This document shows positions 47,016-58,069 of a DNA stretch of 64,000 bases, piece by piece (the stretch's first letter is position 1; each line of letters starts with the position of its first letter). The notes beneath the pieces were generated by a model. It ran no database searches. It saw only the letters and a list, made by a program, of their open reading frames with translations, and was not told the DNA's origin. The position numbers and the translations under genes are program-made. The stretch is from Nissolia schottii (Eukaryota > Streptophyta > Magnoliopsida > Fabales > Fabaceae), in contig QANU01084176.1 of the NCBI GenBank assembly GCA_003254905.1, forward strand, positions 165,412 through 229,411, given 5' to 3'.

Positions 47016-48439
47016 ATGCCCCCAAAACCGACCTCAATTTCCCTCATTCCCCTTCAAAACCACCCAATCTCACTCCAACTCAAAGCTTCAAGAGAACCAA
47101 TTCCAACAACCTCATCCTCTCTAAAACCCAATCCACAATCTCAATCTGCGCCCTCCTCTTATTCCTCACCCTCCTCCTCTTCACACTCTCCACCTTCGAA
47201 CCCAACTCTACCATTAACAATAACCCACGTCACCATCACGAACCCCCTTTAACAACAACAGCAACCCAACCCAAAACCCGCACCACCAAAAACTGGTTAT
47301 TATTCCCCAAGCGCCTCTGGCCAAACAGGCCCTCCAACAACTCGCAACACTTCCCCACATCGAAGGCGCTCCAGAGAATGGGGACTCTGTACCGGAGAGG
47401 CACGCGAGCCATGATCGATTTAGTTGTCTGCCACGTGGCAGACGAAACCACCGTTCACGAGTTCCGCCTCTTCCTCAGATTGATCCACCGGTCAGGACTC
47501 ACCGCGCGAACCGACGTCGTTTTGCTCTTCGGTTCCAGTTCCACGTCTTCGGCATTCGCCTCTGTGATTCGCGAGGAGAACGACGCCTTCTCCTCGCTCG
47601 TTGAGCTGCACTCCGAGTTGAACTCGACTCGATGGAGCCAATCGCCCGGGTCGAGCTTCGACCTGACTCGGTTCTCCGTCAGGGTTGGGGGGAAGAAGGG
47701 AGAGGAGAACGGGGAGCCGCTTTGGGGGAAGAGGACTCGGAGCAATTCGAGCGACGGCGAGTCCAATCGCGAGTTGTTGCTGAGTTACGGATCGGTGCTG
47801 AGTTTCGACGCGGCGGAGCTCGACCCGGAGAACTCGCTCGCCGGGTTTATGGACCGAGTTCCGCTGAGTCTGCGGCGCTGGGCGTGTTACCCCATGCTAC
47901 TCGGCCGAGTCAGGCGGAGCTTCAAGCACGTTATGCTCGTGGATGCGAGGAGCGTGCTGATTCTCGGCGACCCGCTCGGGCGAGTCAGGAACCGGAGCAC
48001 CGAGTCGGTCTTACTCTTCGCAAAGCACGCGAAGAGAAACTCGGACGCGACTCGGTCGGCTCAGCGCCCGGTCAACTCCGCCGTCGTAATGGGCGGCTCT
48101 CGCGGAGTGCGGCGGTTGGCGAACGCCGCCCTGGTGGAGATCGTTCGGGCGGCGATGCAGCGCAGCAAGAGGAAGAACTCGGTGTCGGAGTCGGCGATCT
48201 TGAGTCAACTCGCCGGTAACGAGTCAATGTTGAAGGAAAAAGGCGTCGAGTTGGTCGAATCGGGCGAGTCGATTCCGGAGGCGAGTCAACTGGGCGGGCG
48301 CAACGCAGTGGGTCCCACGTCAGCATCAAATTACGCAATAATTCAACGCGGGTCGAGTACTCATGACCTTGTTAGTTCTGTTATTAAAAAACAAATTTGT
48401 TCTTCTGTAGTGGATTCTTCTGTCTATAGAGATTGTTAG
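46871..48439 (+). CDS. Plant type II membrane protein, uncharacterised, glycosyltransferase-like
   Basis: A single uninterrupted frame of 522 codons, much more GC-rich than its surroundings, with strong plant-like codon use. Residues 1-88 are hydrophilic and low complexity, with a repeated NS run (about 38-48) encoded by an AACAGC microsatellite. One hydrophobic segment follows at about 89-108 (SICALLLFLTLLLFTLSTF), with basic residues mainly before it, giving a type II signal anchor. An N-glycosylation site (NST) sits at 112. The lumenal part has MIDLVVCHVADETTVHEFRL (181-200), RTDVVLLFGSS (213-223), then RRSFKHVMLVDARSVLILGD (348-367). The last block has the look of the strand carrying the metal site in GT-A glycosyltransferases, but VDAR is not a clean DXD, so enzymatic function is only a guess. 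It matches a plant protein group I know only as uncharacterised. Golgi residence is inferred from topology. The second Met (6) could also serve as the start. Confidence 0.88.
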
Positions 48440-49679
48440 CGATAAAATAAAAAAGAGAAAATTCAGATTATTATTACTCTATTTTTTTTTAAGTCATAAA
48501 AGGTTTCAGTGTAGCTCTGTGATAAATTTTTGTTTTCACTTGTACATATTATTTCACCTGGGAATTATATTTTTGTATTCTTTTATGGAAAAAGCTTATG
48601 GATCAGTTTTCATAGTGTGAATGAATGGAGCTGACAGAACAAAGATTTGACCATGCAAGACAACGGAGTGTGAATTGTAGTAGTCTGTATGAATATATTA
48701 TTTGATGATTCAGGGTCTAATGTAATCAGACAATGCTATAGTTTTTCTCCTAACATAATCATTTGAATAATTTGATTTTGGACCATTTTGGACCCTAGTA
48801 TTTTTTATTTTTTTTATTTTTTGGTTGGTAACAGGACCTTGGTAATTTAGAGTTGAATCAACTATTTTTTTTTTTGTTATTTGACAAATTTGGTTAAATG
48901 ATAATTTGCATAGCAATTAAATTCTTTAATTTATATATAAACTTAATAATATACTAGTCATTTAAATAATTAGATTTTAGACCTTGATTATACATAGGAC
49001 CTGTATTGAAAGAAAACTGTGACTTGAGTGATTCATAAATCATAAGGAGTTCAAAATTTGAAATTTACTATTTTGTTAAAGATTTTACTTAATTATTATA
49101 GCACTCTGTACTATAATTATGCAAGTTATTATCATTAAATTAATAAATTTGGAAACATATTTTGGGTTGTCCGATCCAATTGAGAACAAGAAAGGGAAAT
49201 TAGTACAAGAAATTACGAAGAAAAATAGTAAATGAAAAAGGAAGGGAAAGTTTTTTTTTTCTTTTTTTTTTTTGGGATAATGTGGGGAAGCTGTGAAAGG
49301 CATTGATTAGTGCATGTGCTTGTGATCTTTCTGGCTCCGGCAGTTAACGCGTTAGCAATAAATAAACACTATTAAGCAATTTTCATTTATGAAAATTCCC
49401 AAGCTTCTAAAAAAAGCAGATACTGCAGCGAAACGTGCTTCTTAAGCTGCTTTGTTTTTCTGCTTTGCCAGCCGGACGAGGCCTTTTACTTCGTGCGGCG
49501 TTAAGGCAGTTACTTTTTGGGGTCTTGTTTCGTTAAGGATGGTCATTGATTTAATTTTAATTAATTGTGGAATCAATGAAAGAGGAAAGGGCGAGAAGTG
49601 TGCGTTCTGAAATATGGTTAGATAAATATAATTATGATATTTTATACTAAACACTTTTGCTATCAACAATTAAGGTATC
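48440..49679. other. Downstream intergenic DNA
   Basis: The first 300 bases are probably the 3' untranslated region of the membrane protein gene (AT-rich, with AATAAA-like stretches). The rest shows no recognised gene or element. Confidence 0.45.
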
Positions 49680-51884
49680 AGGACCCCAAAAATAACCATC
49701 CGCTAACCTCTCTCTCCCACTCTCACTCACTGGCGCGTCCCACACACGTGTGACCTTCAAACTTCCTCTTCTTTGCCTTGGAAATAAGGATTGCACTACA
49801 ATAAAGTCTCGTCCCTCTCTTCGATCTCTCATCCCTGTCATCAGCTCTCGCCGATCTCTCTTCACTCTCGTCTTTCTTCAGCAAATACATCGTGCTCACT
49901 GCACACAAATATGTAGCAGCAATCACAAAGAAAACAAACGCTGGTAAGTGCATTGAAACTGAGTTCACCTTTTATGCTTTTGAATTAAATTTGTTGATGA
50001 ATGTAAGCATGTATGAGTTTAGTGGAAACACAAAGCATTGTGTAAAACGTTGTGAACTACATTAGTGTTGTAAACGGTACTTAATGTTTGTGCACGAAGT
50101 CATCTAATGTTTGTGCAAAATGTCATATAATGTTTGTGTACCCTAATCAGATATCATATTCTGCACTATTATTTTACTATACATTAAGTAATATGCATAT
50201 ATGTAAAGTTTATGCATTATAATGTATATAAGTGTTAGTAAAAGCTTTTGAATTAAATTGGTGATGTTAATTGTTCATTGCTGTAGAAAATGGCTCCTCC
50301 ACAATCACTCAAAGGGACATCTGTTGCTAGTCACGTCTGCAAATATGCTTCACACAATCCAACATGAGTTCAAAGTTTGTGCATGGTGTCATGTAAAGTT
50401 TGTGTATATGTTGTTGTAATGTTTGTGCACCGTCTGGTCAAACACTATTGGTGTACTACTCCCGCACGACACTCGACTTCCACACCAACAAGAAGGTTCT
50501 GGGAGAAGCACATAGCGTAGTTGTTATGGAAGAAGCACATACCGAAATTGATGTAACCTATGGTAATGATGAGATGAATCTGTTCATGGAAAATATGCGC
50601 AAACCAGTTATGGTTTTTGGTTTAGCATTTAGGGTTTATGCAACTTGGTTTATCTAAACTAATTGTTATAGAATTTGTCTATTCAATTTGAGTAAAATGT
50701 CCATGAAAGATCCTGCAAAGTAATCCTTGTTTCATTCTTTTGTTTTGATACATCGTGATTGCACATCATTATATACAAAGTTTGTGTTATAGTGACCCTA
50801 AAGTTTGTGCAGCCAAATATGCTAAATCCTCCACTAAAAAACCACTACTCCCCTTGTACATATAAAATAGGACACTGCTTATGTACAACATGATATAATG
50901 TTTGTGCATATGCCCGTTTAAAGTTTGTGCACTTTATAATACATCAGATCTTTATAATATATTATGCACAACACATCAAGTAGTGTCTATTCATGAGAAT
51001 ATATAAAAAGTTTGTGTCAAAATATTTATAATGTTTATCAAAATAATTATAATGTTTATGCATTAAATGTTGAAAGGTTGAGAAATCTTTATAATACATT
51101 ATGCATAACACATAAGCAACAGGGGCTGCGGCATGTGGATAATGTTTGTGCACAATAACATATAATGTTTGTGCATATGTTCATTTAAAGTTTGTGCACT
51201 TTATAATACATCATAATATTTATAATACATTATGCACAACACATCAAGTAGTGTTTATTCATGAGAATATATAAAAAGTTTGTGTGAAAATAATTATATT
51301 TGTTTATGCATTAATTGTTGAAAGGTTGAGAATGTGGCAAAATGCACATCCTCTTCCCCCAAAAAGACAGAACCTATGGCATGTTGATAATGTTTGTGTA
51401 CATATCCATCTAATGTTTGTGCATATGTCTATTTAAAGTTTGTGCAATCAATTTTCTGTGATATTCGCCATTGATGAATGTGCATTAGAGCATATAAAGC
51501 TTCAGAACACTAGAATTACACAAAAACGTAAGGAAGAACACTCCCCATCGAAATCAACACAAAAAGGCAGAATAATTACCACGGTTTCTTTTAGTGCCAT
51601 TTTCGATCAACAACAAATTGTGATTATGGTTATCAACATTAGATTTCGATTTTGATGCTGCTATCGGTTGAAACGAGCTCGTGATTTTGGTTCTGTGGTG
51701 GTTAAGAATGATTTGGTTGAGACATGGTTGAGAGAATCACGTATGTGTGTGATTACGTCGAGAAAGTGTCGCGTGTGAGTGTATGGTTTCTATATACGGA
51801 AAATATAATGTATTCCGTATTAAACCATATAAAACAGGGTGTATATACGGGTGTATGGTTATTAGGTGTACACAGAACATTTCC
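49680..51884. mobile_element. Unclassified repeat element with GTTTGTGC motifs, copy 1
   Basis: It opens with a leader-like block (CGCTAACCTCTCTCTCCCAC..GGAAATAAGGATTG..CTCTCTTCGATCTCTC..AAATATGTAGCA, 49690-49920) that is repeated in copy 2. It then carries AATGTTTGTGCA or AAAGTTTGTGCA at least a dozen times between 50080 and 51445. Two larger direct repeats start at about 50893 and 51162 (AATGTTTGTGCATATG..TTTAAAGTTTGTGCACTTTA), and a third, partial one starts at 51412. It ends TATACGGGTGTATGGTTATT then AGGTGTACACAGAACATTTCC. Short open frames (for example 50400-50657) have no recognised domain. I could not assign a superfamily. Confidence 0.65.
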
Positions 51885-52150
51885 GTTTTTTTAATCTCTT
51901 TTATGACTATTTTTGGTTTTTTATTTTATTTTTTTGTGAAATTTCGTTTATTGGAGTCTTACAAATGAAGAAAATATTTAGATTTATTGCAAAAAGAAGG
52001 GTCGTGCATTATTCAAACTGTAACACTAATAGTATTAGTCGTTGATATGAAAGATACTTAGACATCGATAGTTTTTTAGACATTGAGCAAATATATAAAC
52101 CTTTTGTTAATTTAGAATAAATAGTGTATTTGTATTTTGTTAATGTTATA

Positions 52151-52205
<55 letters not shown>

Positions 52206-53250
52206 TTGTAAGTGTTATTAGACGGCCACATGAAGACAATTTTTTTTTCCTTGTAAAACAAAAGAACATAAGTCAAGTATAATATATTTTTTTTGTTGGC
52301 CAGGGGGTGACTGTCATTGATAACCATTAATTCTTTTTCGAGGAACCCAATTATCTACCGATTATGATAAACTTTATTAGTAATAAAATATAAAAATAAG
52401 TGAACATAATTAAAAAAACAAAATTAATAAAATCTATTTTTATTACGAGCATATCTAAATCTAACATGTTAAAATTGTATCTTATTCATTTCAAATTGAC
52501 GGTTCACTTTTGATAATTTAAGATTTTACGTTATCGATTTAGTTTACTTTGGACAATTGTAGAGCTCATTAGCATATTATCCTAAATAATATATTGATAG
52601 AGATAATTTTCCTCATTCAAAAAAGTTTATACGAAAATATTTATTTATTTATTCTTAGATTCTGTTGCTTGTCTAAAAAATGAATATGATTAAATTGAAA
52701 TTTATATACTCCCTCCCTTCTTGAATATTAATCTCTTTTAAAAAATTAAATTATTTTATATTATTAATCTCTTTAACATTTTAATTTATAATTAATAATA
52801 ATATATTAATTTTATCTTTAATGAAGTGAGACTTAATAGAAAGGATCTTAATGGAAAGATGGGAGATTAATAGAAAGAGAGATATATAAAAAATAATTTA
52901 ATAAATTAATATTTTTTTTAATAAAATTAAGGTCATTTAATGATTTTTTTAAAATTTTTGTAAAGTAGTATAAAATAATTAATATTAAGAAAGAGATGGA
53001 GTATAGAAAAATCTCCAGTGGGTGCTTGTTAACTCCCATATAACTGATCTTTTACCTCGTGCTATTAAAGGCTGCCAAAGTAGAATGGACCCTTCTAAGT
53101 CATTGACTAGCTATTCTTAGTATTTTATTGATGGTAACTTGCAGTAGGGATGATGTCTACTTAGGGGAAAAAATAAGGGTAATGTCGAGTAGCATGTTTT
53201 TTACTAGTTGGCTAGGTGTGCCATATATGGTAAACAGCCTTGTTACATGT
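51885..53250. other. AT-rich spacer between the two related elements
   Basis: It holds an ATT microsatellite (52153-52203) and a probable MITE at about 52700-53010 (CTCCCTCCCTTCTTGAATATTAATC on the left against the complement of GATTAATATTAAGAAAGAGATGGAG-like sequence on the right). No gene is supported. Confidence 0.45.
52153..52203. repeat. (ATT)n microsatellite
   Basis: Uninterrupted ATT triplets. Confidence 0.96.
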
Positions 53251-55177
53251 ACATTCTAAGCTCATACACTATACATACACCCGTATTAATATACGGTGGG
53301 CTCTTTAAATAACCGCCCACTAACCTCTTTCTCTCACTCTCGCTCACTTGCGTGTTACGCGCCCCACACATGCGTATCCTTCAAACTTTCTCTTTCTTGC
53401 CTCGGAAATAAGGATTGAACACAGAAAACTCTTGTCCCTCTCTTCGATCTCTCTTCACTCTCATCAACTCTCTTCTGCAAATTCACCGTGCTCATTGCAC
53501 AAATATGTAGCAAACACAATCACAAATTCATGCATGGGTTTAGATGAATCACAAAACCAATCTCCTTTTTTTCACTGCATTCAATGCAGTCTTATAATTC
53601 ACGAGATTTCATGTCCTCTAATTCATGTTGACCAATATACCTCTAGGTGTAAAGATTGTTAACTTATTTATGTTTGAATAAAATCACAGTGTTGTACACA
53701 AGTGCGTAATGTTTGTGCATATAATCATATAATGTTGGTGCACATCGTCATATAATGTTTGTGCATTAAAATCTGATATCATAATCTGCAAAAATACTTA
53801 ACTATACATTAATTAATATGCATATATGTAAAATTTATGCATTAGAATGTATAAAAGTGTGCGTACACATGTATGAGAACTAATTTTTATAAAGTTCGCC
53901 CACTAAAAATGTATAAAGATTGTGCACTTATTTATGTTTGAGTAAAATCACATTGTTGTACACAAATGCGTAATGTTTGTGCACATCGCCATAAAATGTT
54001 TGTGCTCTAAAATCTGATATCATATTTTGCAAAAATAATTAACTATACATTAAGTAATATGCATATATGTAAAGTTTATGCATTAGAATGTATAAAAGTG
54101 CGTGTACACATGTATGTGAACTAATTTTTATAAAGTTTGTCCGCTAAAAATGTATAAAGATTGTGAACTTATTTATGTTTGAGTAAAATTACAGTGTTGT
54201 ACACAAGTGCATAATGTTTGTGCATGAGGTCATATAATGTTTGTGCACTAAAATCTGATATCATATTCTGCAAAAATACTTAACTATACATTAAGCAATA
54301 TGCATATATGTAAAATTTATGCATTAGAATATATTAAAGTCTGTCTACACATATATGTGAACTAATTTTTATAAAGTTTGTCCGCTAAAAATGTATAAAG
54401 ATTGTGAACTTATTTATGTTTGAATAAAATCATAGTGTTGTACACAAGTGCGTAATGTTTGTGCACATCGCCATATAATGTTTGTGCACTAAAACCTGAT
54501 ATCATATTCTGCAAAAATAATTAACTATACATTAAGTAATATGTATATATGTAAAGTTTATGCATTAGAATGTATAAAAGTACGTGTACACATGTATGTG
54601 AACTAATTTTTATAAAGTTTATCTACTAAAAATGTATAAAGATTGTGAACTTATTTATGTTTGAATAAAATCACGGTGTTGTATACAAATGCGTAATGTT
54701 TGTGCATAAGGTTATATAATGTTTATGCACATCATCATATAATGTATGTGCGCTAAAATTTGATATTCTGCAATATTACTTTGTGCACTCCAAATATCAT
54801 ATTCTGCAACATACACTCTTACCACCATTGTTAAAAATAGATCTCATCCATTTTAAAAAGAAAACTAACCTTTTATCATCTTGATTCCATTTTAATTAAA
54901 TTTAACATGATAAGAAGATGAAGATAAGGAGGATGAGAAGAATGATGATGATGAGAGGATGAGAGAATGACGAGGATGAAGATGATGAACATAACAGAAC
55001 GAGGATGAGAGGATGAAGACGATGAGTAAAAACGATGACGATGAGACGGATAAGATCGGGATTGGGCGCGTTGTGTATAATTTTAAAAATTGTGCGCTAT
55101 ACATATAATGATCATTAATTGCATATAGTTGAATGATATATGTACGGGTATGCAATTTGAGTGTACACAGAGTATTT
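53251..55177. mobile_element. Unclassified repeat element with GTTTGTGC motifs, copy 2
   Basis: The left end has CATACACTATACATACACCC followed by GTATTAATATACGG. The right end, read on the other strand, is ACTCTGTGTACACTCAAATT then GCATACCCGTAC, so the two ends are imperfect inverted repeats around (C)ATAC..CCGTA. The leader-like block (53310-53515) matches that of copy 1. The centre is the 241-bp tandem array (53661-54790). A GA-rich tract (54905-55060) follows. No recognised coding sequence. Confidence 0.65.
53661..54790. repeat. Tandem array, five units, period about 241 bp
   Basis: Units start at about 53661, 53925, 54166, 54407 and 54648 (spacings 264, 241, 241, 241). Each unit runs AACTTATTTATGTTTGA.TA, TGTTGTACACAA.TGCGTAAT, one to three AATGTTTGTGCA motifs, CTGATATCATATTCTGCAAA, AACTATACATTAAGTAATAT, GCATATATGTAAAGTTTATG, and AATGTATAAAGATTGTGAAC. 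The first unit is longer because it has an extra motif; the last is incomplete. Confidence 0.9.
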
Positions 55178-55802
55178 ATGTTATATAAAATATGATGTCA
55201 ATTTATATTTCATTTATCATCAAAGATTTTAATGAGACTCATATCTTATTCAAATTCTATTTAATGATAGATAAAATATGTGTCAAGATAATATTATTCA
55301 TGTAAAATGAGTATGCTTTACATTTTTATTTCCGTTTTCCTTTTCACGGTGGAAGCCAATTAGTCACCGACACTAGCAATGGGCCATTTTTGTAGCACAA
55401 TTGATACAAGACAAAATATACAATAGAGAAGAAATTCAATGAAATATGTTGACACTTTTGTATCCACTCAAATTACTAGCTCGTATACCGTGTGTGTAAG
55501 TTTGTGCGAATCATATCAAAATGTTTTTGCACCGACACTAACAACTTATATATAAATAAAAATGTTTTTAACACATATCAACTTTCTTCTATCTTTATTA
55601 GTGTTTGAGTAATAGCTAGAATCCAAAGTAAAACTAGCAGCTATGAAGTATAACTACTTAAGCTATCTAATAGTAACTTTTTTCCCCCTATTTGACTACA
55701 TGAAATGAGGTCCTCTCAATGCTACAACGAATATTGTGGACTTCGTTCAGCTGTTATTAGAAGGCCTCTTTGCATTTCTATGATTCTGATATAAGTTGTA
55801 TA
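55178..55802. other. AT-rich intergenic DNA
   Basis: No gene or element recognised. One further AAGTTTGTGCGAATC motif occurs near 55500. Confidence 0.5.
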
Positions 55803-55990
55803 CCAAAATATGATTTGAAACAAAAAATTACAATTGTATGGTCCAGAGTCTGAATTTGCCACACCCTGTGGCGAATTCAGACTTTTTAAAAATAAAAAAA
55901 AAAGGTCTGAATTTGCCACAGGGTGTGGCAAATTCAGACTCCAGGCCCATACAATTATAAATTTTTTACATGGACCATATTATGGGAAAT
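55803..55990. mobile_element. Nested-hairpin MITE-like element
   Basis: Outer arms CAATTGTATGG (55831-55841) and CCATACAATT (55947-55956) are complementary. Inside lie two 35-bp blocks, GTCTGAATTTGCCACACCC.. (55848-55882) and GTCTGAATTTGCCACAGGG.. (55915-55939 onward). Each is an imperfect palindrome on its own (GTCTGAATT..AATTCAGAC), separated by an A-rich loop. The four half-sites are therefore repeated in both orientations. Confidence 0.8.
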
Positions 55991-57002
55991 AAATCATTTG
56001 GAGGCCACATATATGTAATAAATCCTTATTGGAACCAAAAGTACTGAAGGAAACTTCCATAGATACTTACAATATTTTTGTGTATAATAAATAAACCTTG
56101 GTAGCTCTCTAGGTCCACATTCGCCATTTTGACAATGACCCTAAGATTCTGCATGTGCTTCCCATTGTTTATTTCAGGTACAGCCATGAAATTATTTTGT
56201 CTAACCTTAGATTTATGGATTTATTCTTATCTCATTCTTTGTTCTTATTTTGACATCCAACGTGGGGCTAATTAATGGTAAGTTTGATTTTAGTTTCCAT
56301 ATTTCTTACTCTTGCGAACTTGTGATGTCTAATGAAACAATGAATGCGTTGGTAGACCACCACATACATTCACATCACCGAAACCACCACACATACAAAA
56401 AAAAACTGAACTGCTCCCATAGAAAGAAAGAAAAAAAAACCCTGCCAAAATTAATGTATACAAATGCAAATACAAATGCAAACACTATTTATATATTACC
56501 AGTGGAGCAGACTCCCCGTGCCTGCTACTATTAAACATGAAAAATGATATTTATACTCCAAAAAGTGATAAGACATCATACATTTTATGAGAAAAGTGAG
56601 AGAAAAAAGTATAGATAAAAAGTAAGTACTGAATCCCATAAATTTTGTTAGTAAAGTGTTAGGGTATTTGAGATGATGGGATATACAAATAATACATTTA
56701 TAAACATATAAATTGAAACTGTTACGCAGATTACAAGTATAAAAGACTTCTTTACTTACACTTTGTGAGGGGTACAATAAGAAATTTTTCTAAAATAAAA
56801 CATTAAAAAAATACTCATTCTCCAAATGAATCAGTTATAAAATTATTCCCAAAATGAATTATTTTCATTATACCAAAAAATTTTCCATAATAAAATAAAC
56901 AAAATATGCCATTCTTCAAATGAACTAATGTAAAGTCAACCCTTTCAAATGACCAAATACTTCGTAGCCTAAGATCATTTTCAATTAGGTAACCATTCAA
57001 CG
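55991..57002. other. Intergenic DNA with one MITE copy
   Basis: 56531-56700 is a MITE related to the one at 40543-40710, in the opposite orientation. The rest has no recognised feature. Confidence 0.5.
56531..56700. repeat. MITE family copy, reverse of the one at 40543-40710
   Basis: It reads GATATTTATACTCCAAAAAG..GATGATGGGATATACAAATA and aligns with the complement of the earlier copy over about 165 bases. Confidence 0.75.
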
Positions 57003-57270
57003 AAGTGTAACATTAACTTTATAATATACTATAAGATATGCTATACTTTTAACAAGTATTATTGTTCAACAAATGCTACACTTTTAAAGCCAATGTATTA
57101 CTTTTGTGGTGTGACGTAATTGACAGTGACCTTAAGTATTATGAAATATAACTTTTGGTCAATAAAAATATTGTCTCATATACTTTTTAAATGTAGTTAA
57201 TAATACAGTGTAGCCTTCAATCAAATTTTTGTAGTGAAGTGTAACCTTAAGCCAATTTTTTTGTAGTGCC
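57003..57270. mobile_element. CACTA-derived MITE, copy 2
   Basis: It contains ACCTTAAGTATTATGAAATA, TTGGTCAATAAAAATATTG and AAATGTAGTTAATAATACAG, then ends AAGCCAATTTTTTTGTAGTG. The end is the complement of CACTACAAAAAAATTGGCTT, the start of the family. Confidence 0.6.
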
Positions 57271-57489
57271 ATTAGACTTCCTTTGAAAGGTTTTAACGAG
57301 GTTCTCCTTGTTCAGCTTAGTGTTGTTGAACCTCGTTGGGGTGTGAGGATTTCTTTTGTTGTAAATATGTGGATTTTTAACTTATGTATGGATCTAAGAA
57401 ATGAAAAATACAAAATTAAGGTGATATTTAATGATTTACATTTGTATAATTTTGATTTTGAAATCAAAATTGAAAGTGTCAATTTCAGG

Positions 57490-58061
57490 CATGGTTGTTA
57501 AACTCTCTAGTTAACTTGTAAATTCTTACGAGTTTACGATTTTACTACACAAAACGAGTTAACACTTATGTAAACTCTTTTTTGGTAAACTTGTACGAGT
57601 TTAGGTAAACTCTCGATTCTACTAGCGAGTTTACGAGTTAAAATCTACCTACGAGTTTACGAGCTTACCTCAAAATGTATACATTTTGTAACTTTCTTAT
57701 ATACTTATCTAACATTGTTTATATTAGATAATATATATTGAGTTTATTTAGCTAATTTCATATATTTATCATAATTGAGTTATGTTTTATTAAACTATAA
57801 AATAATAGAGATACTGAATAAAGTATGACATAACTACTAAGTGTCATGCATTAAGGTGTATTTTATGATATTTCTTTCATTAATTTAATTTAAAGTTAAG
57901 ATTATTCATTTTCAATTATAAATACAATATTTAATCAAGTTTAGTTCTTAATTATATTTCTTATAGCATATTTTTTTACATATGTAAACTCATACGAGTT
58001 TACGAGTCGAGTTAACTGAGACTTCACAAGTTTACTTAAACTCTCGAGTTTGACAGCCTTG
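57490..58061. mobile_element. Non-autonomous hAT element with 8-bp target duplication
   Basis: It starts CATGGTTGTTAAACTC and ends with the complement of CAAGGCTGTCAAACTC, a 16-bp inverted repeat with three or four differences and the CA..G..TG form of hAT ends. The direct repeat ATTTCAGG flanks it exactly (57482-57489 and 58062-58069). Both subterminal regions are packed with ACGAGTTTACGAG, GTAAACTC and CTCGAGTTT motifs, often as palindromes. The centre is AT-rich and non-coding. Confidence 0.88.
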
Positions 58062-58069
58062 ATTTCAGG

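Noticed and set aside
46612..47037. Minus-strand frame rich in Leu, Val and Cys upstream of and over the membrane protein start
   Set aside because: It is the complement of the CA, CAG and AACAGC microsatellites.
47455..48338. Several open frames overlapping the 522-residue gene on both strands
   Set aside because: They are shadows of a GC-rich true coding region; they show Arg, Pro and Ser runs and no family motifs.
49680..55177. Helitron or CRISPR-like reading of the repeated GTTTGTGC motif
   Set aside because: No TC start, CTRR end or terminal hairpin for a Helitron; motif spacing is irregular, there are no unique spacers of constant length, and the genome is eukaryotic.
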